Shown: piece by piece, positions 33,331-43,883 of the stretch
How the letters are laid out: each line of letters begins with the position of its first letter
How positions within the stretch are numbered: position 1 is the first letter of the stretch
From: Blastobasis lacticolella
Taxonomy: Eukaryota; Arthropoda; Insecta; Lepidoptera; Blastobasidae
Direction: 5' to 3'
Assembly: GCA_905147135.1 (NCBI GenBank)
Contig: LR990049.1
Location: forward strand, 10,247,428-10,311,427
DNA: 64,000 bases
Made by a program: the position numbers and the translations under genes
Notes under the pieces: model-generated
Seen by the model: the letters and a program-made list of their open reading frames with translations, nothing else
Told to the model about the DNA's origin: nothing
The model's database searches: none

Positions 33331-33848
33331 GATAAATACGCATTTTTGTCGTGTGTAGTTTAGAAAAGTGCTGTTTAGTATTATAATGTACTAAGTGTAA
33401 TAATTTAAAGTCAATCAAGTTATATATTGATATTATAGATATGAAAAAATATTATCCAGGATTAAAATATGTTTTTTTTTTATATTTAGAGGTAATATAC
33501 GATGTCGTTTATCCTCTACGATGCTGTGGGCTAATGTCTATGCTCGTATTTTGAAACTATCAATCCGTATGAGGGCGGAAGAATTGTACAGTTCAACGTT
33601 CAAATTATTCACATTAAACGAAAACTTTAAATTACATAAACACATGCAGTCGTATAAAGTCCCACGCCGCGATTACAGCTTGTACAAAGTTGAGACTATG
33701 ACCTGTAAATATCCGGCCGCCGGATATCCGGCTATCCGGCTAGAAGGCTGGCCGGATATCCGGTATCTGGCCAAACAACTATCCGTTTCATCTCTAGTAA
33801 TAATTCAATATAAATATCAAGTCAGAATAAAAATGTCTTTAAAAATAA
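33331..33848. mobile_element. hAT-like remnant with GGCCGGATATCCGG repeats
   Basis: 33715-33775 is a cluster of palindromic CCGGATATCCGG units, followed by CCGTTTCATCTCTAGTAA, which on the minus strand (CTAGAGATGAAACGG) resembles a common hAT terminus of the CAGAGATG type. A plus-strand frame 33521-33871 contains ILKLSIRMRAEELYSSTFKL but no recognised domain. The left terminus was not found. Confidence 0.35.
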
Positions 33849-35978
33849 TTAGTTCTCAACATGAGTTATAAATTCATTAACGGAATAAAATACATTATCC
33901 AATAAGAAGTTTTTCAGTCGGCGGGCAAACGCTTCGTCAGTCTTTTCGTTTTTAATAGACGCGGGTAGATGTTCATATAGTTTCGGCCCTATTATACGTG
34001 GGTTTTTATCCGCGAGGGCTGTTCGATGGTGGACCCCCGCCAATCGCCCCGCGCCTCTCAGGCCGTGCCCTCCGTCCGTGCGACGATCAAAACTTGAAAG
34101 ATTTGCCCTCACGTACATAACTACATTATAAATATATAATGAGTATAACGTCATTATACGGTTCTTCTTAAACAGTGGTCGACATGTGTCCCTTTGTTTG
34201 GCGTTCTCTATAATCCTCACGACTCGCTTCTGCAGGATGAGTACACGACCGGAATCTGTGGAATCACCCCACAGAATCGTTCCGTACGACAGCAACGAAT
34301 GGAAGTACGCAAAGTACGCTTGCCGCAGCGCGCTGGTTGACACTAGAGGACGAAGCTTACGTAGCGCATAAGCAGCACTGCTGAGTCGATCGCACAGAGA
34401 CTCAACATGCGCCTTCCAATTCAGTTTGGAGCAGTGGCGTAGCGTGCCCTTCGGGGGCCTCGTATCAATAGTTGTGTAGGGGCCCCCTGGCAGATACCCT
34501 CAACTACGGGGGGGTACTAATGAGTAACTTAAATCCAAGTCTCAGCTTAAGTCAATAAATGGACTAGCATAGCCAGCTCTACATTTGTGTGACAATAGAC
34601 TCTTAACAGTCAGGTTCGCGAGGCTAGGTAGGGCAAAACTTCAAATGAATTTTTGATATTGATTGCCTTTGGCTTGGCTATATTAATACCTTATGCGATT
34701 ATAACTTATATCATTGAATAAGCGAGCGCAGCGAGCTCGAAATTTTTGTAATTTATCCATTAAAACCTTGCGCGATTTTAATAAAAAATACAGTAAAATC
34801 AGCAATATGACGATAGCGCCGGGATATCTCGAAATTTTAGATGAGATTGTATAATAAAATCAACTTCGCGAACAGTTAATGAGCGAGCGTAAAAACTCGA
34901 AATTTCTTGATATTTTGGCTATTAAAACGTTCCATTATTAACTTGAAAACAGACAAATTCAAAGATTGATTGCGTGTGAGCCAAGACCAGTTGGCCAAGA
35001 TTATTATGAACCATGTTCATGTGACCCGTTTAGGAAAGAACGGAGTAAGGAGTTTCTTAAGCCTTTGGTGCTACCGATAGTGCTGAAAATATAAAAATCA
35101 AAATTGTTGTCATTTTTGCCATCTGATAGGCGCACATTTTACACAAAGTTCAATGAAGTAATAAATGAGTGGGCGTGAAGGGCACTACGTTGTCTTGTTT
35201 TTTTTTCAATAAAAATAATAAATATCTCTTTAACGAAAGGTCAATGAAAACGGATTGTATCACTTGATTTCAATTGCCTTTTTTGCGGAGGGGGCCCCCA
35301 ACCCTGGTCTGAAATTCTCTATAAAACTATTATTTTTTTCGGGAAATAGGGAAAGTTTAACTGAAATAATGGAAAACGAATTTTTGTTTACACACGTTCG
35401 GGGGCCTCTATGGCCCGGGGGCCCCGTATAATTGATACGGCAGATACGGCGGTAGCTACGCCCCTGGTTTGGAGTCTAACGTCAGACAAAGGAATTTACA
35501 TATGTTGCAGCTGGGTACTGGCGCTATTATATTCATCGTAGATACTGCTCTCCCGGTAAACAGGATTACGTGGGATTTGGACTCATTCAGTATGAGTCCA
35601 TTACACGAGAACCACTGCTTTAGTTTGGCGCAGAGGGCATTTATCTTATAGTTAAGCTCGTCGCGCGAACGCGCGCATACCACCGCCGTCGTGTCATCAG
35701 CGAACAAGGTTATTAGACCATCTGTGATGGCTGATGGGAGGTCGTTAACAAAGGCCAGGAACAAAGTATTCCCAAGCGCTGATCCTTGCGGGATACCTAT
35801 AGTGACAACACCCTCACCGGACCTGTGCTTACGACCATTTGACGAAACTTCAACCGATTGTTTCCTATTTAAGAGAAACGTTTTAATTAGGTCATTGGAC
35901 ATGCCTGTGATACCGTATACTTTCAATTTTGCCAGTAGCAATTCATGTTGGATGACGTCGAACCCACGTTTCTTTTAG
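33849..35978 (-). pseudogene. Jockey-type LINE (RT and C-terminus), interrupted by an hAT element
   Basis: The minus-strand RT half (35475-35978) reads FDVIQHELLLAKLKVYGITG, IPQGSALGNTLFLAFVNDLP and LITLFADDTTAVVCARSRDE (catalytic FADD), ending LDSK. The C-terminal half (33849-34431) continues LNWKAHVESLCDRLSSAAYA, YFHSLLSYGTILWGDS and YEHLPASIKNEKT. The two halves are in frame if the hAT insertion (34432-35466) and one target copy are ignored, so the LINE fragment was open when hit. It is 5'-truncated at about 35978, where the plus-strand LINE part 2 begins. The plus-strand frames here are shadows. Confidence 0.85.
34432..35466. mobile_element. Non-autonomous hAT element, 1035 bp
   Basis: Ends CAGTGGCGTAGC and, inverted, CAGGGGCGTAGC, flanked by a perfect 8-bp duplication GTTTGGAG (34424-34431, 35467-35474). 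Similar to 43884-45286: both carry GGGGGCC-rich ends with 'GTATAATTGATACGGC'-like sequence, and internal GAGCGAGCGCAGCGAGCTCG-type motifs (for example at 34720-34740). No coding capacity. Confidence 0.9.
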
Positions 35979-35984
35979 TAACCC

Positions 35985-36229
35985 ACTAGTCAGCCCTGGG
36001 CAGCTACAGCATGACCTCGATCGCATTCCTTGGACAAAAGATTGGATCATCAGCCTTAATCGAAGTGCAGTGTTCATTGGTGCAAATAACCCTGGTATGA
36101 GGACTACGGTGCAACCAGTTACATCCCAGGAGGACTTGGGTGTCACAGTGGCACGTAATCTGAAATGGGGGGATCACATATCCAGCATATAGAGCATATA
36201 GTGAAGAAGGCCAACTCATTTGTTTACAT
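35985..36229 (+). pseudogene. Jockey/CR1-type LINE, part 2
   Basis: Reads LQHDLDRIPWTKDWIISLNR, AVFIGANNPGMRTTVQPVTS and QEDLGVTVARNLKWGDHIS, the RT region after the catalytic box, then VKKANSFVY up to the hAT insertion at 36230. It continues in part 3 at 39126. Confidence 0.75.
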
Positions 36230-39125
36230 CAGGGATTCCCAAAGTGGTCGATATCGACCCCAAGGGGTCGATATCGACCACCTATATCGACCGATACCGA
36301 CCCCTTGGGGTCGATATCGGTTTCCTAGGGGTCGACATAAACGAAAACTGATTTTGGGGGTCGACGAGGTCTAAAAATCGACCCCTATTAAATTAACACA
36401 AGTTCTTATTTAAAACTTTCAAGATAGGTAGGTACTGTATTGTTTATGTTGTGTTACGTGTACTAAGAATAATTAATATTTTTGTAGGAAATAACATTGT
36501 TGTAGTAATGTAAAGTCTCAAGTTCGTACAAGATGAAAAACTCGGCAAGTCTGTGTGGACAAGTTTGTGCAAGATAATGAGTTCGAGCGTACGTCTTTCA
36601 GGCGCGTTTTGACTTGCTCTCTATTTGACGCTTACGCGATTTAACACGAACGAATTCATGATCAAGTCCAAACATGTTCCTGATATTTTACTATTTAACG
36701 AGCTTGCACTTAGGTTAAAAGTTCATTTGCGTTTTGAAATTCGTTGGAGCTTGAACGATAATAACTCATATAAGTACTCATTTATTTCAAGAGATTACAA
36801 AGTTATTACATAGCTAAATTAAGTGAAGTGAAGTGACTGAAAAGTTTTATGATGGCGGACACGAAACAAAAATGCAGACAATACAGTTTGGACTACTTGA
36901 AGTTCGGATTTATTGCATCTCCATCAAATCAACACTTGCCGATGTGTCTCATATGTGAAAAAGTATTCAGTAACGATGCCATGAAGCCTTCAAAAATGGA
37001 TGACCACTTATCAAGAGTACATGCTGACAAAAAAAGTAAGCCATTGTAATTTTTTTAAGCACTTAAAGAAAAACTAGACAAAAGCCCATCCATAAGATCG
37101 ATGTTTGCGTCATCATCTATTAAAGACGATTATGGTTTACGAGCGTCCTATAATATATCTTTACTAATAGCGAAGGCGGGGAAACCCCACACAATTGGAG
37201 AGCAGCTTATCTTACCAGCCATTGCGGAGGTCCTTAACAATGTATTGCACAAACCCGCACAAGATATTTTAAAGCGAATACCTTTAAGCAATAACACCGT
37301 TCAGAGACGCATAGACGAGATGGGACGCGATGTGGAAAACCATTTTATGCAAGTTCTTACAGACCAACAGATTCTCTCTCCAGTTGGACGAGTCTACATT
37401 ACCCGGCAATGAAGCTCTGTTGTTAGGATATGTTCGATTTATCAAAGATGAAAATATGTGCCAAGAACTGCTTTTTGCTACATATTTAGAGACTGATACC
37501 GGAGGAGAATCGACTTTTCAGGCCGTGGAACATTTTTTTACTGACAAAGCTATTCCATGAAAGAACATTGTTTCTGTTGCGACTGATGGTGCACCGTCTA
37601 TGGTTGGGCGTCATCGTGGTCTTATAGTTCACTTAAAGCGACAACTGCCTGATGTACTGGTCATTCACTGCGTGATTCACAGGCAGAATTTAGTAGCAAA
37701 AAGGGCTGAGTCCTAGATTGCATAAGTCTTTACAATATGTAATAAATGCTATCAACAAGATTCGAAGCAATTCTTTGAACTCTCGGTTATTTGCTCAGCT
37801 ATATGAGGAAAACGACGAAGTCTTTACTCGATTATTTCTGCACACTGAAGTTCGCTGGCTATCAAGAGGCTCTTGCTTAGAAAGATTTGCAGCCAGTGTT
37901 GGAGTTTTTACTTATACTTATTTTTTGAAAGAAAATCTGAACAATTGTAAAACAGATATTTATTGCTTGACTGATATCTTTGGTATGTTCAACAAAGTTA
38001 ATTTGCAACTGCAGGGTGACGATCTTAACTTGATTAAAACAAAATCAATAATATCGGCCTTCGTGGGTAAACTAATCCTTTATAAACAAAATTTAGGCAG
38101 AAAAGAATATTCGCAGTTTCCGCATTTGTCAAAATTACCAATAATGCTTCAAGATGATGACATTTTATTATATGTCACCCACTTGGACGCATTACACAAG
38201 GATTTTACGGAGAGGTTTGAGGATCTTTTAAATTTACAAATTCCTCAATGGATAATAAATCCGTACAATACCACAGTCATAGAAGAAGCCAACGTGATAA
38301 TGCAAGAATCGTGATAATAAAGAAAGAAGATAAAGAAGAATGCAAAGATTACCATCAGCACAGACGAGAGCTTAAGCAGAAGTTCAACCAAGGCTATCAG
38401 AAAATCTGGTTGCAACGCAACATTGAAACACAGTATCCTACATTGTGGAACATTGCTGAAAATACCTTATTGCTTTTCCATCATCATACCTAGTTGAAAA
38501 AAGCTTCAGTATGGTAACAAACATTTTGACGAAACAAAGAAACCGTTTGAAAATCAACGAACGTGGAGATTTAAGGCTGCAACTCACCAATATTGAACCG
38601 GATGTAGCTAGATTGGTAGATAGTCACCAGGTTCATCCATCACACTGAATGTTTTATTTTCTCTTTGCGTATTATTACTTTTTTAAATATAATTTCCTAC
38701 CTACTTAAGATTCTTTAAGTACTTTATTTGTAATAATCATTATAAATTAAACTTGATATTTACTAAATAGTTTGTCTTTTTATTTTGTAAAATTTTGATG
38801 AGAAAATGATGTCAACTTTACTCACTTAACCAAGTGCAAAGTTTTCCAATTGGTACCTTAGTACCTAGGTATTTAGTATCAATAGGAAAAAACTAAAGAT
38901 AGGGCCCTCTTATTTATAATAGTCTGCTAACTAAAAGCATTGCTAATTCTTCTATTGACCTAAGTCAGAATGAAAAATAACATTCTGTAGCAGCTGTTTT
39001 AAGTTAGCGGACCATTATGAATAAGGGGGTTGATCTTAAAAGTAGGTAATTTGACCATGGGGGTCTGAGGTAACAGTTCATTTTGGAAAAGGGGTCACTT
39101 GTCCAAAATAGTTTGGGGATCCCTG
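36230..39125 (+). mobile_element. hAT transposon with ZBED-type transposase, 2.9 kb
   Basis: Ends CAGGGATTCCCAAAGTGG and, inverted, CAGGGATCCCCAAACTATTT, flanked by a perfect 8-bp duplication GTTTACAT (36222-36229, 39126-39133). The left subterminal region (36240-36330) contains several palindromic GGTCGATATCGACC units, possible transposase-binding sites. It carries the pseudogene at 36849-38648. It was inserted into a plus-strand LINE: NSFVY before and MITRSFQTI after join across it. Confidence 0.92.
36849..38648 (+). pseudogene. hAT transposase (ZBED5/SCAND3-like), broken
   Basis: The N-terminus (MMADTKQKCRQYSLDYLKFG ... CLICEKVFSNDAMKPSKMDD ... LSRVHADK) is a BED-type zinc finger with C2 and H-x4-H spacing. 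A stop follows near 37048. Downstream: ASYNISLLIAKAGKPHTIGE, then QLDESTLPGNEALLLGYVRF (first catalytic D), ATDGAPSMVGRHRG, VIHCVIHRQNLVAKR (CxxH), HTEVRWLSRGSCLERF (RW motif) and the C-terminal dimerisation part NILTKQRNRLKINERGDLRL ending HPSH and TGA at 38646. At least two in-frame stops (near 37048 and 37558) and frame changes near 37370, 37710, 38300 and 38480 make it non-functional. The motif order matches the Charlie/Buster-related hAT transposases. Confidence 0.9.
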
Positions 39126-39660
39126 GTTTACATGATAACAAGATCATTCCAAACAATCACAATAGATATGTTCCTCAAAATATACAAGACCTACATAAGA
39201 CCGCTTCTGGACTATATATTCTTAGTGTGGAGCCCGTACTTTCGAAAGGATATCAACCTTCTAGAAAGTGTTCACAGAAGAGCTTCTAAAATACCGACTG
39301 CCGTACGTCGCAAATCCTATGAAGACTTCGCATACTACGCCTCACTACTCTGTAAGAAAGACGCAAGCGTGGTGATCTCATTAAAACATAAGATTTTATC
39401 ACACCAATACAATCTCAAAATGTTTATTACGTAAAGGGCTGCAAGTCGTACAGAGGTCACGAAATGCAATTTGAGCGCGCACCATCCAATACCAATACAG
39501 CACATCACTTCTTCTCTAACAGAGTGGTATCAAACTGGAACAAATTAGCATAAAATATTGTGACAGCCATGTCAGTGAATTCCTTCAAGAACAGATTGGA
39601 TAAGTAGTTGAAGTCAAACAAACTGTCTCTACTTAATTTAAAATCTTGATTATAAAAAAA
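39126..39660 (+). pseudogene. Jockey/CR1-type LINE, part 3 (C-terminus)
   Basis: Reads MITRSFQTITIDMFLKIYKT, YIRPLLDYIFLVWSPYFRKD and NLLESVHRRASKIPTAVRRK, then past a stop HHFFSNRVVSNWNK and MSVNSFKNRLDK. This completes the LINE broken by the hAT element and the segment before it. Confidence 0.8.
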
Positions 39661-39677
39661 TCTACACTAAAATAAAC

Positions 39678-40370
39678 TTGTATAATACCTTAGTACGCAC
39701 TCATCTAGAATTTGCTTCATCAGTTTGGAATCCCAGTTATGCAGTTCATTCACAAAGAATTGAAAGTATACAAAGGTCCTTTACCCGACACATCGCCTAC
39801 ATATCGCCAGAAATTTCACACCGACGTCCATACGAGCAGCGCTGTCTGCATTTTAGAATGGTATCGTTGTGGAAACGCCGCACTGCGCACGATCTGTCAC
39901 TGCTCTTTAAAGTTCTCAATAGGCATACTGGCTGCAGCGACCTTCTAGAACACTTCTCATTAAGTGTACCATTTAACTTACCTAGAAAACCGATGCCTCG
40001 AATCTTAACAAGTAGTTCAATAGCCAGGACGAATATTGGATCTCACTCTCCTGCCTCCCGCATATGCCAAACATATAACGGATTCCAACAAAAATCGTCA
40101 CAAATTGATTTTTTTTCCAATTCTCTTGGCAGTTTCAAAAATATTGTTTATGATTTTTTATAGTTTAAGTTCCTTTGTTTAACATTATTTAATTTTTTAA
40201 TGTTTAGTTTATACTAAATTCCTTTCTCTTTATTTTATTTTGTTTTAAATGACACTGAACGAGAATGTTGTGTCACCAATATGGGACTCGTAATAGAATA
40301 ACTTTAATGTAAACTGTTTATGACGTAACAATATGTGTTCTGCAGGTGTATCTTACTTAAATAAATGGTG
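39678..40370 (+). pseudogene. Second Jockey-type LINE C-terminus and 3' end
   Basis: A 161-codon frame reads MYNTLVRTHLEFASSVWNPS, VHSQRIESIQRSFTRHIAYI and LLFKVLNRHTGCSDLLEHFS, with stop at 40163, then an AT-rich 3' UTR with 'TTGTGTCACCAATATGGG' and AAATAAATGG near 40360. A separate element from the LINE at 39126, on the same strand. Confidence 0.8.
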
Positions 40371-40387
40371 CGGACCATGGACGCAAC

Positions 40388-41112
40388 TAGGTGCGGATTC
40401 AGGATTTGTTTGAGGGGGGGGCAGTGAGCTCAACATTTTTTACATTTGATGTCTTAAAAGCTGGAGTGGTAATTGAATGTATGAGCGAGCAGAGTGAGCT
40501 TGTAACTTGTGATATTTTGGGTTATAAAAGCTTTAGGTGGTAATTAAATTAATGAGCGAGCGAAGCGAGCTCGCTATTTTGGACATTTTTGGTCTTAACA
40601 GCAATGGGTGATCCTCACAATAGTAATTTAAGGAAATAAATGAATGAGTAACCGCAACGAGCTAGGTGAATGATAAGAAAAGTATCTGAAACTTATGAAA
40701 GAACGAGCGAAGTGACCTCGAGATTTTTTACATTTGGGTCGAAATTTTAAATATTTTGGATTTTAACAGCAATCGGAGCGCGCACGAAACTTTTAACATT
40801 TTTCTTAAAAGCTGGGGTGATTGTTAAAACGAATATTTGAGCGAGCGTAGCGAGCTCGGAATGTTAGGTTTTGAAAGGCGAGAAGTATGACAAAACTAAA
40901 GGCAATGAATGAGCGAGCGACGCGAGCTCGCAATTTTTGACATTCCTGTGCTAAAAAGTTGGAGCTATCGATAAAATCAATAAAAGAATTGAGCGAGCGC
41001 AGCGAGCTTTGAATTTTGGGCTTTTGGCTCATAAAACCGTAGGCGATTGTGAGTCAGAATCGGGGCTGAAGGGGGGGTAATTACACCCATTGCTCCACTG
41101 GATCCTCTCCTG
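40388..41112. mobile_element. hAT-like element related to 19855-20608
   Basis: The left end TAGGTGCGGATTCAGG-ATTTGTTTGAGGGGGGG matches the right end of 19855-20608 read inverted; the right end ACTGGATCCTCTCCTG matches its other terminus loosely. The target duplication is not preserved (GACGCAAC against CTTTCAAC). The interior carries at least five spaced copies of GAGCGAGCGNAGCGAGCTCG. Confidence 0.65.
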
Positions 41113-41612
41113 CTTTCAACACTATCCGCTCATGGCTGGAATCAAAAACCAAATTCTAAATTGAGGAATTACTGTCCCCTGCAATACAGGTCATCCTAGT
41201 GCAGGAGTCAGGAAATCCGCCCTAATATAAACACAACTGCATTGTATTTTAATATACTACTTGAGATCTGCCTGAACTTAAAGATTGATATAACTGTACT
41301 AAATATAATACTCTGTAAGGTTGTAATTTTGGCAATAAATTATTTATTATTATTATACAGGGTGTTACTTAATACATGTATAAAGCCGAAAGGGTGTTAA
41401 AGTATAGCTATAGTAAAGAGTACACTGGCGACTTCCTATTATCCAGACATTGAATTTTAATTTTCATAAAAAATCTTCGTTTTTAAAGAAAAATAACCAT
41501 ATTGACTACGTTGAAGCGCAGCTCTATTTCAAGTTGATGATCCTAGAAGGAGAAGTTCAATAACCCCTATGAAAGTAGAGCAACCTCCTTAAGCCTAGTA
41601 CCAGGAGCCTAA
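41113..41612. other. Non-coding, with one interspersed repeat
   Basis: From 41357 the sequence ACAGGGTGTTACTTAATACA-TGTATAAAGCCG matches, inverted, the end of a repeat at 56570-56612 (TGTATTATGAAACACCCTGT). The remainder of the unit runs to about 41590. No gene. Confidence 0.5.
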
Positions 41613-41945
41613 TGCTACGTACACACGCACCGGTTTCGGCCAACGATTGTCCGTTGGCGTGTGACCGGTTGGCCGGTTGGCCGGCGATCCGCAGCGCAGC
41701 GTGGCGGTAACATCAAACGGATAGAAGCAATTGACCAAACGCAGATTGGGCGGATACCGAAGGCCAACGAACAAACGTGCGATTACGAGCCCGAATAGGT
41801 TCCCAAAATTCCCATAGATCGTTTGCTTGACCACGAAATGCAATTACCTATTGGACCTTAGAAGTCCAAAGAACGTACTATAACCAACGGCGAATTCGGC
41901 CGACAACCCTTCGTTGGCGTAAGTTGAGTGTGTACACACCATAAA
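41613..41945. repeat. Probable MITE with CGGCCAACG subterminal repeats
   Basis: Begins GCTACGTACACACGCACCGG and ends GAGTGTGTACACACC; TTCGGCCAACGATTGTCCGT near the left and the inverse of GCCAACGAAGGGTTGTCGGC near the right form subterminal inverted repeats. A decayed relative lies at 8160-8300. No target duplication identified. Confidence 0.5.
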
Positions 41946-42120
41946 GAGGAGTTTAATAACCTCGTGCCATTCATAACAAAACAAACAAACCTCCTACATC
42001 TTGCTATCCGGCGCCGAACTAAATGTTACCTACTTATCTACATGAATAAACTCTACCAAATTAACTAGGAACTTACCTACACTAATTATTTTCAATAGGT
42101 AGGTATGCATAAATAGTTGG
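41946..42120. other. Short non-coding spacer
   Basis: AT-rich; nothing recognised. Confidence 0.4.
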
Positions 42121-42440
42121 AGCGTCGTCGGTGGCCTAAGGTTACGGTATCCGAGTCGTACGCGAGAGGTACCGGGTTCGACACCCGCTGCCGCCACGTA
42201 CCAGTGACCTTTTCTGACGGAAAACATCGTGATGAAACCTGCACATTTAGGCGACTGATTAGGCCATGATTCAATCTGGTCAGGTAATCAGGTTCCCCTG
42301 GTAGCAGGGTCAGGCAGGATTCAGGACTGTCAGACGTAATGACCAGAAATGCGTAATCCTGGATCATGGTCAAGGCGGACCCCAGGCCCTCGTGCGCGAG
42401 AGCAAAACCAGGTCATTAACACCGAGATGATTTTTACTAG
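42121..42440 (+). repeat. tRNA-headed SINE, full length
   Basis: The best-preserved copy: A-box region GGTGGCCTAAGGTTACGG, B box GGGTTCGACACC, junction TGCCGCCACGTACCAGTGAC, then 'CATCGTGATGAAACCTGCAC', 'CTGGATCATGGTCAAGGCGG', 'GCGCGAGAGCAAAACCAGGT' and the end ATTAACACCGAGATGATT. The minus-strand frames at 42030-42373 are its shadows. Confidence 0.85.
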
Positions 42441-43883
42441 GTAGGTACCTAACAGAACAAACCACCCCAGCACAACAAAGGTAAAATAAGAATTAAATTC
42501 ATAATACTTAGGTACTTATTAACTAAAGGCATAAAAACAGTATCTAAGTAGGTTAGGTAGGTAGAAACCTACGTAAATAAAAAACAAAACATGTTAATCA
42601 GTCTGGAAGACAGCCGGACCCGCGGTGTGGACTGCCGCAGGACTTAAACTAAATAAAAATAAACATAGTCAGCTACGTACTAAAGTAGATATCTGCTACA
42701 CTAAAACGGGATTAGGTAAGTAGGTAAGTACTAGGTACCTACTAACGCGGTTCCCTCATCTAAGTACCTACGTACCTAGGGAACCACATATAAATCTAGT
42801 TTTGGTGAAACACATTACAGACAGGTTCCACTAAATACCTACATGTTTTTATGAAAAGATAAAAGCGTTGTCTTTTCTACCTATTTCCCGTCGGAAAAGA
42901 ACCGAGCGCGGCGGTTGCGCTTCTAACGTCACTATTAAGTGGTAGGTAGCGTCTCCTAGTCTAGCTAGCACCTAGACCTTTAAAGCATGTAGGTACGTAC
43001 CTTTTAAACGTTATTTTACGGAAACAAACAGTGTCAGGTGCCAGCGCGGTTAACCACACTTTCTTGCTTTGTTGTGGCTCGATGACTGATAGGTAGATAC
43101 ACTCATACACACAGATACACAACACTACAGCATGCACTGGTTGCTATGCAATACGTAAGTAGGTAGGTAACATGGTCTTTGGCCTACTGCTTGGTTGCAC
43201 TCATGCACAGAATAATGATTATCACAATACTTAAACTATTGAACATTGTACACAAACAAGACTACGTTAATATTGGTACCTGAAGCAATAAATCATTCAT
43301 TCATTCATATCGTTTACAGTCTTATCACAGTTATTTTCACAGTACTTAGGTATCCTATACATACAACGCAACAAACAATCACACCGATCACGCGAAAAGC
43401 TAAAAACCGAATAAACGAACACGACTCGAAAATAGGTACATTTGAACCCAAGAAGCCACGCTGTCGGCGTCAGCGTCGGTTCAATCAAAGGACACACCCA
43501 AGTGTGCAGCACGCACACTGCCAAAACTCCGGCGTGTCGACACATGGGCCTCGTGGCGGGGTATTTCCCGCGCCTTTCGGCGCGGCGCACGGGGCGGCGG
43601 GTGGCGGGAGACGTGACGGGAGGCGTGGCAGCAGGCAGCGCTTTAGGGATCCGCGTGTTAGGGGTCGTGCTTATTTCGCCTCTTATGTTCTCCTGGTAGA
43701 TGCACCGTAATGTTGATTGTGTTTATTTAATAAAGTGAGGCTCAAACAAGTCCAACAGTGGACTAATAATAATCCTTATGATGTCGGTGATGGATGCTTA
43801 CCACTATTTTATCGGGTAATTTGTACAGACAGTAATTTCTAAAATTGTGTTTGGACCCGTGTTTCACCTAGGTAACCTAGGTT
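42441..43883. other. Non-coding, with a GC-rich island at 43430-43690
   Basis: 42441-43300 is full of TAGGTACCTAC low-complexity sequence. 43430-43690 is strongly GC-rich (CGGGGCGGCGGGTGGCGGGA) with three overlapping frames open on both strands and none protein-like. It could be the promoter or 5' UTR of a gene whose coding exons are elsewhere, but no splice-bounded coding exon was found. Confidence 0.4.
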
